Positions 36,346 to 44,416 of a stretch of 64,000 nt of DNA are shown one piece after another. This DNA is from Alcanivorax sp. S6407 (GTDB lineage: Bacteria > Pseudomonadota > Gammaproteobacteria > Pseudomonadales > Alcanivoracaceae). Location: assembly GCF_023016115.1 (NCBI RefSeq), contig NZ_JALKBH010000005.1, positions 62,001 through 126,000 on the forward strand, given 5' to 3'. The notes beneath the pieces were generated by a model. That model was not told the origin of the DNA and made no database searches. It worked only from the letters and a program-made list of their open reading frames with translations. Position 1 is the first letter of the stretch; every line of letters begins with the position of its first letter. Position numbers and translations under genes: made by a program.

Positions 36346-37545
36346 TCAGTCTTTATACCTTATCGCGATCAGTTCGATCAGCTGTTTGGCGATCTGGGTC
36401 TTGGAGGCCAGTGGCAGGACCTTGTGGCCGCCGGGCCAGATCACGGTGAGGGCGTTGTTGTCGCTGTTGAAGCCCACGTTGCTGCCGGACACGTCGTTGG
36501 TGGCGATCATGTCCAGCTTCTTGTTCACCAGTTTACCTTCCGCGTAGGCCATCACGTCCTGGGTTTCGGCGGCGAAGCCCACCGTGAACGGGCGCTTCTC
36601 GTGCTCGGCCACGGAGGCGACGATGTCCGGGTTTTTCACCAGGGTGAGGTGAATTTCCTCGGTGGATTTCTTGATCTTGTGGTCGGCGGTGACGGTGGGG
36701 CGGTAGTCCGCCACGGCGGCGGTGGCGATGAATACATCGCAGCCATCGGCCACCACATCCATGCAGGCTTCGAACATGTCCACGGCGCGGTTCACATCGA
36801 TACGGGTGACGCGGTTGGGGGTGGGCAGGTTCACCGGTCCGGCGATCAGGGTCACGCGGGCGCCGGCTTCGGCGGCGGCTTCCGCCAGGGCAAAGCCCAT
36901 TTTGCCGGAGCTCTTGTTGGTGATGTAGCGCACCGGGTCGATGGCCTCGCGGGTGGGGCCAGCGGTGATCACCACATGCTTGCCGGTGAGCAGTTCGTAA
37001 TCGAACACATCGGCGGCCTGTTCGATGATCTCATGGGGTTCGAGCATGCGCCCGGCGCCCACGTCTCCGCAGGCCTGGCTGCCGGAGCCGGGTCCAAACA
37101 CGTGCACGCCCTTTTCCTGCAGCATCAGCAGATTCTGTTGGGTGCTCTTGTCGGCCCACATCTGCTGGTTCATGGCTGGGGCGATGGCGATGGGGGCACC
37201 GGTGGCCAGGCACAGGGTGTTGAGTAGATCGTTGCCGTGGCCATGGGCCAGGCGGGCCATGAAGTTGGCGGAAGCGGGGGCAATCAGCACCAGGTCTGCC
37301 CAGCGGGCCAGCTCGATATGGCCCATGGCGGCTTCGGCGGCCGGGTCCAGCAGGGTGGTGTGCACCGGGTTACCGGACAGGGCCTGCATGGTCAGCGGGG
37401 TAATGAATTCACAGGCCCCCTGGGTCATGACCACCCGGACCTGAGCGCCGGCATCCTGCAATCGGCGAACCAGATCGGCCGCCTTGTAGGCAGCAATGCC
37501 GCCGGTGACCCCCAGCAGGATGCGTTTGTTGACCAGTCGTTGCAT
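36346..37545 (-). CDS. coaBC: Phosphopantothenoylcysteine decarboxylase / phosphopantothenate-cysteine ligase
   Basis: This 399-residue bifunctional coenzyme A enzyme has the flavoprotein decarboxylase at the N-terminus ([30 protein letters not shown] with the active-site region). The ligase domain at the C-terminus carries [22 protein letters not shown]. It performs two successive steps from 4'-phosphopantothenate to 4'-phosphopantetheine. The start is the ATG at 37545 after AAGGG; an in-frame ATG further upstream would add a Ser- and Cys-rich tail unlike the family. Confidence 0.95.
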   Translation of the reverse strand: MQRLVNKRILLGVTGGIAAYKAADLVRRLQDAGAQVRVVMTQGACEFITPLTMQALSGNPVHTTLLDPAAEAAMGHIELARWADLVLIAPASANFMARLAHGHGNDLLNTLCLATGAPIAIAPAMNQQMWADKSTQQNLLMLQEKGVHVFGPGSGSQACGDVGAGRMLEPHEIIEQAADVFDYELLTGKHVVITAGPTREAIDPVRYITNKSSGKMGFALAEAAAEAGARVTLIAGPVNLPTPNRVTRIDVNRAVDMFEACMDVVADGCDVFIATAAVADYRPTVTADHKIKKSTEEIHLTLVKNPDIVASVAEHEKRPFTVGFAAETQDVMAYAEGKLVNKKLDMIATNDVSGSNVGFNSDNNALTVIWPGGHKVLPLASKTQIAKQLIELIAIRYKD

Positions 37546-37650
37546 GCGAAAACCCTTCAATGGCTGACGGCAATCATGGCAAATGTCTTCTGCCGGCGCT
37601 GCCCCAGAACTGCTACTAATTTCAGGCGCATAGGGTAGCACTGTATGGGA

Positions 37651-37687
37651 GACGCTACACGCAACACGCAGCAGGCGGCACGCAGAA
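37651..37687. repeat. CACGC-NN heptad array, left of the S23-type gene
   Basis: Five units of CACGC (one GACGC, one CAGGC) with dinucleotides TA, AA, AG, GG, AG. It faces the inverted array at 38144-38177, so the pair brackets the four-helix-bundle gene. Confidence 0.8.
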
Positions 37688-37780
37688 CCCTCGTGGCGTT
37701 GTGGCTTGGGCGGAGAAATGGCGTTGTCGTGCGGTGAGATGCCGGTGGATGGAAAGACTTTTTACACGGAGGTTTTGAGA

Positions 37781-38131
37781 ATGGGGCGACGTTATCAGGA
37801 GTTGAGAGTCTGGCAGGCGGCTATGGAGATGGCTGAGGCGGCGTATGCGCTGGTGGCTGGTTTTCCGGATTCGGAGCGGTTTGGGCTGGTGCAGCAGATG
37901 CAGCGCTCCGCCATGAGTGTGCCGTCGAACATTGCCGAAGGTTATGGGCGAGGTGGAGATGTGGAGTTTGGACGCTTCTTGAAGATTGCCAGAGGGTCAT
38001 TGTTCGAACTGGAAACCCAGCTGATCGTCGCCGAACGGCTGGGTTATGGCTCCAGAAGTGTTCTGGAGCCCTTGATCGAAAAGGTCTTTGCGCTGCTCTC
38101 CGGCATGCTTCGCAAGCTCGAAGGCGCGTAG
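37781..38131 (+). CDS. Four-helix-bundle protein (S23 / TIGR02436 type)
   Basis: This 116-residue protein belongs to the family first known from intervening sequences of 23S rRNA genes and related to Avd of diversity-generating retroelements. Diagnostic phrases are LRVWQAAMEMA, FPDSERFGLVQQMQRSAMSVPSNIAEGYGR (about residues 28-57) and FLKIARGSLFELETQL. These are helical, pentamer-forming and nucleic-acid-binding in studied relatives. The ATG at 37781 follows GGAGG. Here it stands alone between coaBC and a PilJ_N gene, framed by inverted CACGC-NN arrays. No rRNA and no reverse transcriptase are nearby, so its role is open. Confidence 0.85.
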   Translation: MGRRYQELRVWQAAMEMAEAAYALVAGFPDSERFGLVQQMQRSAMSVPSNIAEGYGRGGDVEFGRFLKIARGSLFELETQLIVAERLGYGSRSVLEPLIEKVFALLSGMLRKLEGA

Positions 38132-38143
38132 CGCCCTGGTCTT

Positions 38144-38232
38144 GGCGTGTTGCGTGCAGCGTGATGCCTGTTGCGGATCACTTGCAGGATGAGGCTTGAA
38201 AGCGTCGGGCATCAGGCCTCCGGCGTCTGGCG
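38144..38232. repeat. CACGC-NN array right of the S23-type gene, followed by a GCGTC-NN array
   Basis: Bases 38144-38177 are four CACGC-type units in inverse orientation (AA, TG, AT, AA when read on the minus strand). Bases 38202-38232 are four units of another family: GCGTC-GG, GCATC-AG, GCCTC-CG, GCGTC-TG. Together they fill the space to the stop codon of the next gene. Confidence 0.75.
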
Positions 38233-38239
38233 CGGAGCC

Positions 38240-39031
38240 TTAGCGACTAGCCGTTTGATTCTGCATCAAACGCTGATACTGCCCCGTAATCTCATCCATC
38301 TTGGCGAGGATGGAGTCGGTGGTGACGGAGATGACGGTGGGGACGTAGCGGCCGCTGTCTTCCAGTTTGAAGCCGGTGCGGGAGAAGTCCCACTGGTTGC
38401 GTACCCGTTGCAGTGCCTCGTGCAGGTCACGGGTGTTGCTGGGGTAGCTTTCCAGTTCGCTCAGGGAGTCATCAAACAGGGCGATGGCCTGTTCGTACTC
38501 CTCGTTGAGGCCGTCGGCGCGAACTTTCCAGGCGCGGGCCACGTAAATCTTGGCGATCTTCTGGGACAGCATGCGCTGCCGGCCGGACAGGTTGACCAGG
38601 CGGGCGCTGTCGATGCCGGAGTATTTCTCGATGGCCTTGACCACGTCGTCGCAGGCCTTGAGCAGGGTCAGGTTGTCTTTCATCAGGGTGCTGGTGCCGG
38701 TTTTGCTGGGCTCGCTGATGATGCGCAGTCGGTGGGGTAGCCACAGGGCTTCCACGGTATCGAGCTGGCGGGAAATGGTGTCGCTGGGGCTGTAGTCGCG
38801 CAGCTCCAGCAGCTGTTCCTCGAATAGGGCCACGGCCTCGTCCAGCTGGCGCTGGGCCTTGTCGGCCTGGATGCCGGCGCCGATGAGCAGGTAGTTCTTC
38901 ATCATGCGCTGAGTGAGCATGCGCTGGCGGCCGGAAATGTTGACCGCCTCGGCGTCTTCCATGGCGAGGCTAGGCAAAGGGATCATCAGGCCGGTAATCA
39001 GGGTGGCAATCAAAAATAGTTGGCGTGTCAT
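38240..39031 (-). CDS. Exported protein with two PilJ_N (type IV pili chemotaxis sensor) domains
   Basis: This 263-residue protein has a signal peptide (LFLIATLITGLMIPLPSLA) and two copies of the PilJ N-terminal sensor motif: ISGRQRMLTQRMMKNY near residue 33 and LSGRQRMLSQKIAKIY near residue 150. In PilJ and nitrate sensors this domain is the periplasmic ligand-binding bundle. Here no membrane anchor or signalling domain follows, so it is a free periplasmic sensor-like protein. The start is the ATG at 39031; the family often stands alone like this in Pseudomonas relatives. Confidence 0.75.
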   Translation of the reverse strand: MTRQLFLIATLITGLMIPLPSLAMEDAEAVNISGRQRMLTQRMMKNYLLIGAGIQADKAQRQLDEAVALFEEQLLELRDYSPSDTISRQLDTVEALWLPHRLRIISEPSKTGTSTLMKDNLTLLKACDDVVKAIEKYSGIDSARLVNLSGRQRMLSQKIAKIYVARAWKVRADGLNEEYEQAIALFDDSLSELESYPSNTRDLHEALQRVRNQWDFSRTGFKLEDSGRYVPTVISVTTDSILAKMDEITGQYQRLMQNQTASR

Positions 39032-39221
39032 TTTTTTGTCCGGGTGTGGCTGTGGTGAGTGCGTTCGCTGAGCAGGGAGCAAGGAGCGGGCCAGCATGAC
39101 TGGCCAATAAAAACAGTCAGTTACGAGTGGTGTCTGGGTAAGGGTGTTCCGATATGGCGCTTTTTTCATGCTCGCCGCTGGTGCGGTGATCCGTTAATGA
39201 ACAAAAAAGGACTGGGATGTC

Positions 39222-39896
39222 ATGGCGATTACAGACTGGCCGGTGGATGAACGACCACGGGAAAAGCTGCTCGCACGGGGCGCAGAAGCGCTTAGCGATG
39301 CAGAGCTGTTGGCGATCTTTCTGCGTACCGGTCAGCAAGGATTGACGGCGGTGGATCTGGCCCGGCAGCAGCTGGCCGAAGGTGGTGGTTTGCGCGCCAT
39401 GCTGGATTGCAGCCCGGAGGCCATGGCGCGGCTGCCCGGCATGGGTAGTGCCCGGCGGGCCTTGTTGCTGGCGGCGCTAGAGCTGGGGCGCCGCTATCTG
39501 GCTGAACCGCTGCAGCGGGGATTGCCGCTGGATAATCCGGACAAGGCGGGCCAGCTGCTCACGGCTCGGCTGCGTGGATTGCCCTATGAGGTGTTTGCCT
39601 GCCTGTTTCTGGATAACAAGCACCGCCTGATTGCCTATGAGCAACTTTTCCAGGGCACCATTGATGCAGCGGCGGTCTATCCCCGCGAAGTGTTGCGGCG
39701 GGCCATGGACCACAACGCTGCCGCGGTGATCCTGGCCCATAACCATCCCTCCGGTGTCGCCGAGCCCAGCCCGTCGGACCACGCGATCACCCGGCGGCTG
39801 GTAGAGGCGCTGGGGTTGGTGGATATCCGGGTGCTGGATCACCTGGTAATTGGTGACGGTGGCTGGGTGTCGCTGGCAGCGCGGGGAGCGGTGTAG
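39222..39896 (+). CDS. radC: RadC/YicR-family JAB-domain protein
   Basis: This 224-residue protein has an N-terminal helix-hairpin-helix region (LLAIFLRTG, then [23 protein letters not shown]). The C-terminal JAB/MPN metal-binding domain has [17 protein letters not shown]. The old link to DNA repair is not supported for the family, and its true function is unclear. The start [17 protein letters not shown] is standard. It precedes rpmB-rpmG in many gammaproteobacteria, with the transposase gene inserted here between them. Confidence 0.9.
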   Translation: MAITDWPVDERPREKLLARGAEALSDAELLAIFLRTGQQGLTAVDLARQQLAEGGGLRAMLDCSPEAMARLPGMGSARRALLLAALELGRRYLAEPLQRGLPLDNPDKAGQLLTARLRGLPYEVFACLFLDNKHRLIAYEQLFQGTIDAAAVYPREVLRRAMDHNAAAVILAHNHPSGVAEPSPSDHAITRRLVEALGLVDIRVLDHLVIGDGGWVSLAARGAV

Positions 39897-39908
39897 CCAG
39901 GTGTTTTG

Positions 39909-40050
39909 CGGCGGAGATCGGCCTTCGCCGATTTCCGCCCTACGAAAAGTTCTGCGGCCCGCAGGTTGGAGATTATTTGCCGTGTTCCCCCTTAAGAGCC
40001 AGCCTGCGGCTGTTCTGTGCTTCGCTGGTCGGCGAAGGCCGATCTCCGCC
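39909..40050. repeat. Inverted REP pair upstream of the RAYT gene
   Basis: GGCGGAGATCGGCCTTCGCC at 39909-39944 (ending in CCGCCCTACG) is mirrored by GGCGAAGGCCGATCTCCGCC at 40031-40050. The core of about 85 bases lies between. They are the same family as the units at 33285 and 40551-40657. Confidence 0.8.
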
Positions 40051-40075
40051 ATGGAAGGTTATTCAGGAGGCAAGG

Positions 40076-40549
40076 ATGCCGAATTATCGCAGGAACTATG
40101 TGCCTGGTGGGTGCTATTTCTTTACCGTCAATCTGCATGATCGAGGTCAAGATCTTCTGACCCGGTATTGGACCGATTTGCGGCAGGCAATCCGTATGGT
40201 GCGATCAGAGCGCCCTTTCCGGCTGGATGCGCTGGTGGTGCTGCCGGATCATTTGCATGCAGTCTGGAGCTTGCCGGAGGGTGAGGCGGATTTTTCGAGT
40301 CGCTGGCGGGCCATCAAGAGCCGTTTCAGCAAGTCTCTGGCCTTGGATGGGCCTGTCTGGCAGCGCCGTTTCTGGGAGCATACGTTGAAGGATGAGGCCA
40401 GTTATCGGAGTCATGTGGATTATGTGCATTTGAATCCGGTTAAGCATGGGCTGGTGACCAAGGCGAAGGATTGGCCGTATTCCACGTTCCATCGGCATGT
40501 GGAGAACGGGGTTTATTCGCTGGATTGGATGGGAGAGGTTGGCAAATAA
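40076..40549 (+). CDS. REP-associated tyrosine transposase (RAYT)
   Basis: This 157-residue Y1 (HUH) transposase-like protein has YVPGGCYFFTVNL at the start, the HUH metal motif LPDHLHAVW near residue 60, and WQRRFWEHTLKDEASYRSHVDYVHLNPVKHGLV. The last phrase contains the catalytic tyrosine region. RAYTs cut single-stranded REP hairpins, and they are single-copy genes that spread REPs rather than themselves. It starts at the ATG at 40076 behind GGAGG and is flanked on both sides by inverted REP pairs, the standard genomic setting. The length is complete. Confidence 0.9.
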   Translation: MPNYRRNYVPGGCYFFTVNLHDRGQDLLTRYWTDLRQAIRMVRSERPFRLDALVVLPDHLHAVWSLPEGEADFSSRWRAIKSRFSKSLALDGPVWQRRFWEHTLKDEASYRSHVDYVHLNPVKHGLVTKAKDWPYSTFHRHVENGVYSLDWMGEVGK

Positions 40550-40550
40550 T

Positions 40551-40657
40551 GGTGGAGATGGCCTGCCGGCCATTTCCCCCCTACGGTGCTGTGCTGAATT
40601 TCTGCCCTGGGGGAGTTTGTTGTGTAGGGTGGAAATGGCCGGTAGGCCATCTCCACC
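40551..40657. repeat. REPIN downstream of the RAYT gene
   Basis: Two REPs in inverse orientation, 40551-40585 (GGTGGAGATGGCC...CCCCTACG) and 40624-40657 (its mirror), enclose about 38 bases. This is the classical REPIN form: two REPs forming one long hairpin. It starts directly after the transposase stop codon. Confidence 0.85.
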
Positions 40658-40720
40658 ATTTTGGGGTCGCCGCTAACCCCTTGAATGTTCGTGGGTGGGG
40701 GAAGGAATTCAAGATTGTGC

Positions 40721-40749
40721 TTGAATCTTGACCGCCACATTGGTATAAA
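40721..40749 (+). promoter_or_regulatory. rpmB-rpmG promoter
   Basis: TTGAAT at 40721-40726 and TATAAA at 40744-40749 are separated by 17 bases, a good sigma-70 promoter. Transcription would start near 40756, leaving a leader of about 50 bases before rpmB with AAGAAGATTTACGGAGC as ribosome site. Confidence 0.7.
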
Positions 40750-40805
40750 ACGCGCCTTTTCCGGGGCTCTACCGTCCCCCGCAAGAAGATTTACGGAGCA
40801 AGACA

Positions 40806-41042
40806 ATGTCCAAAGTTTGCCAGGTGACCGGTAAGCGCCCTGTAACGGGCAACAATATTTCGCATTCGCACATCAAGACCAAGCGTCGTTTTGAGCCGAA
40901 TCTGCACCACCACCGTTTCTGGGTTGAGTCCGAGAAGCGTTTTGTTCGCCTGCGCGTAAGCTCCAAGGGCATGCGCATTATCGACAAGAAGGGTATCGAC
41001 AGCGTGCTGGCTGATATCCGTTCCCGCGGCGAACGCGTTTAA
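40806..41042 (+). CDS. rpmB: Ribosomal protein bL28
   Basis: This 78-residue large-subunit protein begins [20 protein letters not shown] and has [13 protein letters not shown], which is diagnostic for bL28. Length equals that of E. coli. It forms an operon with rpmG, 22 bases downstream. Confidence 0.98.
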   Translation: MSKVCQVTGKRPVTGNNISHSHIKTKRRFEPNLHHHRFWVESEKRFVRLRVSSKGMRIIDKKGIDSVLADIRSRGERV

Positions 41043-41064
41043 GACTGAATTAAGGAGCTAACCC

Positions 41065-41232
41065 ATGGCTGGTCCGATTCGTGAAAAGATCCGTCTGGTG
41101 TCCTCTGCTGGCACTGGTCACTTCTACACCACGACCAAGAACAAGCGTCTCCATCCTGAAAAGATGGAAACCAAGAAGTACGATCCGGTTGTGCGCAAGC
41201 ACGTTGCCTACAAGGAAGCCAAGATCAAGTAA
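41065..41232 (+). CDS. rpmG: Ribosomal protein bL33
   Basis: This 55-residue protein begins [20 protein letters not shown] and ends VAYKEAKIK. It is the cysteine-free form of bL33, as in E. coli. A clear ribosome site TAAGGAG precedes the ATG at 41065. It is second in the rpmB operon and followed by a strong terminator. Confidence 0.97.
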   Translation: MAGPIREKIRLVSSAGTGHFYTTTKNKRLHPEKMETKKYDPVVRKHVAYKEAKIK

Positions 41233-41266
41233 CGCTTGATCAGTTGCTGCCTGGCAATACGGACAG

Positions 41267-41294
41267 AAAAAACCCGGCTTGGCCGGGTTTTTTT
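41267..41294. terminator. Terminator of rpmB-rpmG
   Basis: AAAACCCGGC / GCCGGGTTTTTTT is a perfect rho-independent hairpin with a T-run on the plus strand and an A-run before it, so it may act in both directions. Confidence 0.95.
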
Positions 41295-41655
41295 GTGTCT
41301 GGTGAAAAGTGCGCCATAAAAGTGGTACACACGTACAAAAAATAACTTGAGTTCACGTTTTTTAGGTGTGAATGTGGTTCGTGAATTACTTGCATAACAC
41401 TTTTGTCTGCGCCTGTCTCTGTGGTCATTATCACAAAAATGCATAGCCTACCGCCTGTCGTTGTTATAAGGCCGATGGGCTTCTGTTGCAGCGTATTAGT
41501 GGTACGAGGGTGTTAGCGTTTACGGTGTGGGAAAGTCAGGTAACAGAATGCATACGCAGCGTTTGTTGAGCCACTTTCCAAGGATGCCTAGCATATAAAA
41601 ACGGCTTCATATGCGGATTTTGCTCTGCATACAAGGACGTCAATGGAGACTAACA
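41295..41655 (+). promoter_or_regulatory. Leader region of the tad operon
   Basis: These 361 bases have no gene and are richer in A and T than their surroundings. TATAAA at 41594-41599 is a candidate -10, but no -35 of good quality stands at 16-18 bases. The ribosome site GGAG at 41645 precedes the pilin start. The region is long enough to bind regulators, but I see no clear palindromic operator. Confidence 0.4.
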
Positions 41656-41883
41656 ATGAGTAGCATGTCCCGGATTTATTATTCCCTGTTGGCCCGCTTG
41701 TTTACCCGCATGCCGGGTCGTGCCCGTGGCCAACGCGGAGCCAGTGCACTGGAGTATATCGTGCTGGCGGCGGCCCTGATCATCATCATCGGGGTGCTGG
41801 CAACTAACACCACGGTGCAGGATACCCTGACAGGCGCCTTTGAAGGCCTGTTCGAGGATGCCGCCGCGGGCGGTGGCGGCTGA
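41656..41883 (+). CDS. Flp-type (type IVb) pilin
   Basis: This 75-residue prepilin has a basic leader of about 27 residues ending GQRG, followed by ASALEYIVLAAALIIIIGVLA. The conserved Glu-Tyr after the cleavage glycine is the Flp pilin signature. The hydrophobic helix packs in the pilus and the short tail is Gly-rich. It is the first gene of the tad operon. The peptidase that would cut it (TadV) is not in the window. Confidence 0.85.
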   Translation: MSSMSRIYYSLLARLFTRMPGRARGQRGASALEYIVLAAALIIIIGVLATNTTVQDTLTGAFEGLFEDAAAGGGG

Positions 41884-41909
41884 GAGCCGAGCAGGCTGGA
41901 AGTTTCCTC

Positions 41910-42362
41910 GTGAAAGGTCGTCACCTGCAATTCGGGGCTGTAGCGCTCGAATTCATCATGCTGTTTCCGTTCGTGGTTGCCATGTTGTATGGCGCAGCGG
42001 TGTACGGCCTTACCTTTTTTGCTCAATACCGGATGCAGAATGCGGTGGACACGGCCGTCGCCACGGCCCTGTATCTGGATCGTTCTGCCTTTGAGAGTGA
42101 GGCCCTGTCCGCCGCGGTGACCCAGCGCGCCAATACGGCCCTGGCTGGGTTGGTGGCGCAACTGCCGCAAAGCCTGCGCAATCTCAATACGGATTCCGCT
42201 TGCGCCCTGGAAACGGTGGGGGGCATCGAAATGCTCCGTTGTGAGCTGATTTACGCCAATTATGCTGCGAATCCCATTGCGCCAGCGCTGGATTTCGGCA
42301 TGCTGGGGTCATTCCCTCCTTTGCCTGCGCAGCTGGATGTGGATGCCCGAGCCGCTTTCTAA
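41910..42362 (+). CDS. TadE-like pseudopilin
   Basis: This 150-residue protein has the TadE-type N-terminal segment FGAVALEFIMLFPFVVAMLYGAAV, a membrane helix with the E-F pair after the presumed prepilin cleavage point. An extracytoplasmic domain with two cysteines (SACALE, LRCEL) follows. TadE and TadF are pseudopilins processed by the same peptidase as Flp and needed for pilus assembly. It lies 26 bases after the pilin gene. Confidence 0.75.
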   Translation: MKGRHLQFGAVALEFIMLFPFVVAMLYGAAVYGLTFFAQYRMQNAVDTAVATALYLDRSAFESEALSAAVTQRANTALAGLVAQLPQSLRNLNTDSACALETVGGIEMLRCELIYANYAANPIAPALDFGMLGSFPPLPAQLDVDARAAF

Positions 42363-42431
42363 GCGGTCGGAGCTGCGGAGAGCCGCGGCCACAAAACAAA
42401 ACAGAACAGACACGGATGTTCCGGAGAGAAC

Positions 42432-43271
42432 ATGGGATCGAGACTGCTGTACATGCTGCCGGCTCTGGTGGTGGCATTGGTTGCCCTGATACTGGCGGTG
42501 GTGGGGTTGAGCCGTAACCCGGCCTCGTCTCTGGCGGTGGCGCCGGAGGAGAGGAGTCGTGCCGGCGAGGAGCAGCAGGCCCCGGCATTCCGCTATTGGG
42601 TAGTCACCGAAAGTCTGAATATCGGCGATGAGCTCACAGATGATTCCCTGGCGGTGGTCTCTTCGCCAGCCCCCATTGCCAATGTGCTGACTGCGGATAA
42701 AGACGTGGTCGGCAAGCCTTTGCGTCAGTTTGCCCGTCCGGGCGAGCTGCTTTCCCGCAATCATCTGGAACCCGGTGGCACTCTGCCTGGCACTTTGCCG
42801 TCGGGGTATCGTGCGTTGGCTGTGGCGGTGGACGATGTGGTCATGGCCGGCGGCCTGGTCACGCCGGGGGATCTGGTGGATGTGGTGGTGGCCTTTCGCA
42901 AGGGTGATGGCGAGCGGGACAACCCGGCAGCCATGGTGTTGCTCAGCAATGTGCAGGTGCTGGCGGTGAAGGGTGCGATGGCAGAGGCGCAGTCCGATCA
43001 GGGGCGCGAGCAGCAGCGCCGCAACAATACCGTGGTGTTGGCCGTGCCCGGCGACAAGATGGCGGCGGTGTTGCTGGCGGAAGAAGAAGGTGCCCTGCGG
43101 CTGGCAGTTGTCGCCAGTGAAGACAAGAGCAAGACGGTGGGTACTCAGGGCAAGCCGGTGTATTACCGCGACCTGTTCCCGGGCAAGGCGGCGCCAGTGC
43201 GCAGGGCCACGCCGGGACAAAGGGTGGAAGTTTACGAAGGATCGGATTCAAGGAGCACCTATGTACGTTAG
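42432..43271 (+). CDS. cpaB: Flp pilus assembly protein CpaB/RcpC
   Basis: This 279-residue protein has one N-terminal membrane helix (YMLPALVVALVALILAVVGL) and a periplasmic SAF-like domain (YWVVTESLNIGDELTDDSL, then GYRALAVAVDD and GGLVTPGDLVDVVV). RcpC/CpaB may link the secretin to peptidoglycan or the inner-membrane complex. The gene overlaps the secretin gene by 11 bases. It keeps the family order in the operon. Confidence 0.88.
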   Translation: MGSRLLYMLPALVVALVALILAVVGLSRNPASSLAVAPEERSRAGEEQQAPAFRYWVVTESLNIGDELTDDSLAVVSSPAPIANVLTADKDVVGKPLRQFARPGELLSRNHLEPGGTLPGTLPSGYRALAVAVDDVVMAGGLVTPGDLVDVVVAFRKGDGERDNPAAMVLLSNVQVLAVKGAMAEAQSDQGREQQRRNNTVVLAVPGDKMAAVLLAEEEGALRLAVVASEDKSKTVGTQGKPVYYRDLFPGKAAPVRRATPGQRVEVYEGSDSRSTYVR

Positions 43272-44412
43272 GAGAATCGCTCTCATGGTGCTGGCGCTTG
43301 TCTGGTTGGCACCGGCCCAGGCAGAAGACTTGCCGGGCTCCATGCGGGTGGCACCCGGTGACCAGAAGGTACTCACGTTCCCGTCGCCGGTGGCCAAGGT
43401 GGCCACCTCGGATCCGGAGGTGGCGGCACTGACGGTGACGGGAGGCCAGGAGCTGTTGCTGACGGCCAAGGCTGAGGGGTCGGCGGTGCTGTCGATCTGG
43501 TTGCGTGGTGACAACAAGCCGCTGCGCAGCACCGTGGTGGTGGCGACTACCCTGGGTTCGTCATTGCCTTTCGGCACCCAGGTGCAGACTGATATCCGGG
43601 TGCTGGAAGTGAGCCGTGCCGAGCTGAATCAGCTGGGGATGAGTTACAGCAATGTCTGGGATGGCGGTAACACTGGCGCCGGGATCGCCACGCCGAGTAC
43701 CGGGTTTCAGATGCCTGGCGGTATTCCTTCCCCGTTAGGTAATGAGGGCTTCAACCTGTTCCGGTTTGGCTCCAACTCGGTGCTGGCCATCAATGCCCTG
43801 GAGGCAGGTGGTTTTGCCTACACCCTGGCCGAGCCTTCCCTGACCAGCCTGTCCGGGCAGAGCGCCAGCTTCCTGTCCGGCGGCGAGTTTCCCATTCCCA
43901 CCCGCAGCACCACCGATGGTGTACAGATCGAATTCAAGGAATTCGGTATCGGCCTGAGTCTGACGCCGACGGTGATCGATGAAAGCCAGATCATTCTCAA
44001 GGTGGCGCCGGAAGTATCGGAGCTGGACTTCTCGGCCGGGGTGGAAACCGGAGGGGTGGCGGTACCTGGTCTGCGCGTGCGCCGTGCAGAGACCACCGTG
44101 TCCCTGGCGCCGGGAGAGACATTCATTATCAGCGGCCTGGTAAGCCGCAATACGGTGAGCAACAGTGATCGTCTGCCGGGGATCGGCAACCTGCCGATTC
44201 TGGGGGCCTTCTTCCGCTCTTCCCGTATCGAGAAGAACGACAAGGAACTGGTGATGGTGGTGACGCCACATCTGGTGACCCCACAGAAGCCTTCCGAGAT
44301 GCCGGCTACCCTGCCGGGAGCCGGTTACCACAACAGCAGCATGGGCTGGCTGGACATGGCTACTCAGGTGCGCCGCGGTTCCCAACCCATTCGCCACGGC
44401 CTGAGCTGGTGA
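43261..44412 (+). CDS. rcpA: Flp pilus secretin RcpA/CpaC
   Basis: This 383-residue outer-membrane secretin subunit has a signal peptide (ALMVLALVWLAPAQA), a BON/N0-like domain and the secretin core. SGGEFPIPTRS is an inner-gate motif, and VRRAETTVSLAPGETFIISGL then LPGIGNLPILGAFFRSSR is the classical secretin signature. It forms the channel for the pilus. It is shorter than many CpaC proteins (around 450-500 residues), lacking an extra N-terminal domain. Confidence 0.9.
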   Translation: MYVRRIALMVLALVWLAPAQAEDLPGSMRVAPGDQKVLTFPSPVAKVATSDPEVAALTVTGGQELLLTAKAEGSAVLSIWLRGDNKPLRSTVVVATTLGSSLPFGTQVQTDIRVLEVSRAELNQLGMSYSNVWDGGNTGAGIATPSTGFQMPGGIPSPLGNEGFNLFRFGSNSVLAINALEAGGFAYTLAEPSLTSLSGQSASFLSGGEFPIPTRSTTDGVQIEFKEFGIGLSLTPTVIDESQIILKVAPEVSELDFSAGVETGGVAVPGLRVRRAETTVSLAPGETFIISGLVSRNTVSNSDRLPGIGNLPILGAFFRSSRIEKNDKELVMVVTPHLVTPQKPSEMPATLPGAGYHNSSMGWLDMATQVRRGSQPIRHGLSW

Positions 44413-44416
44413 CCCC

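Noticed and set aside
37781-38131. Diversity-generating retroelement based on the Avd-like protein
   Set aside because: No reverse transcriptase gene and no template/variable repeat pair are within reach.
40076-40549. Complete IS200-type insertion sequence
   Set aside because: The protein is of the RAYT type, flanked by REPs and without IS ends; RAYTs are normally single-copy domesticated genes.
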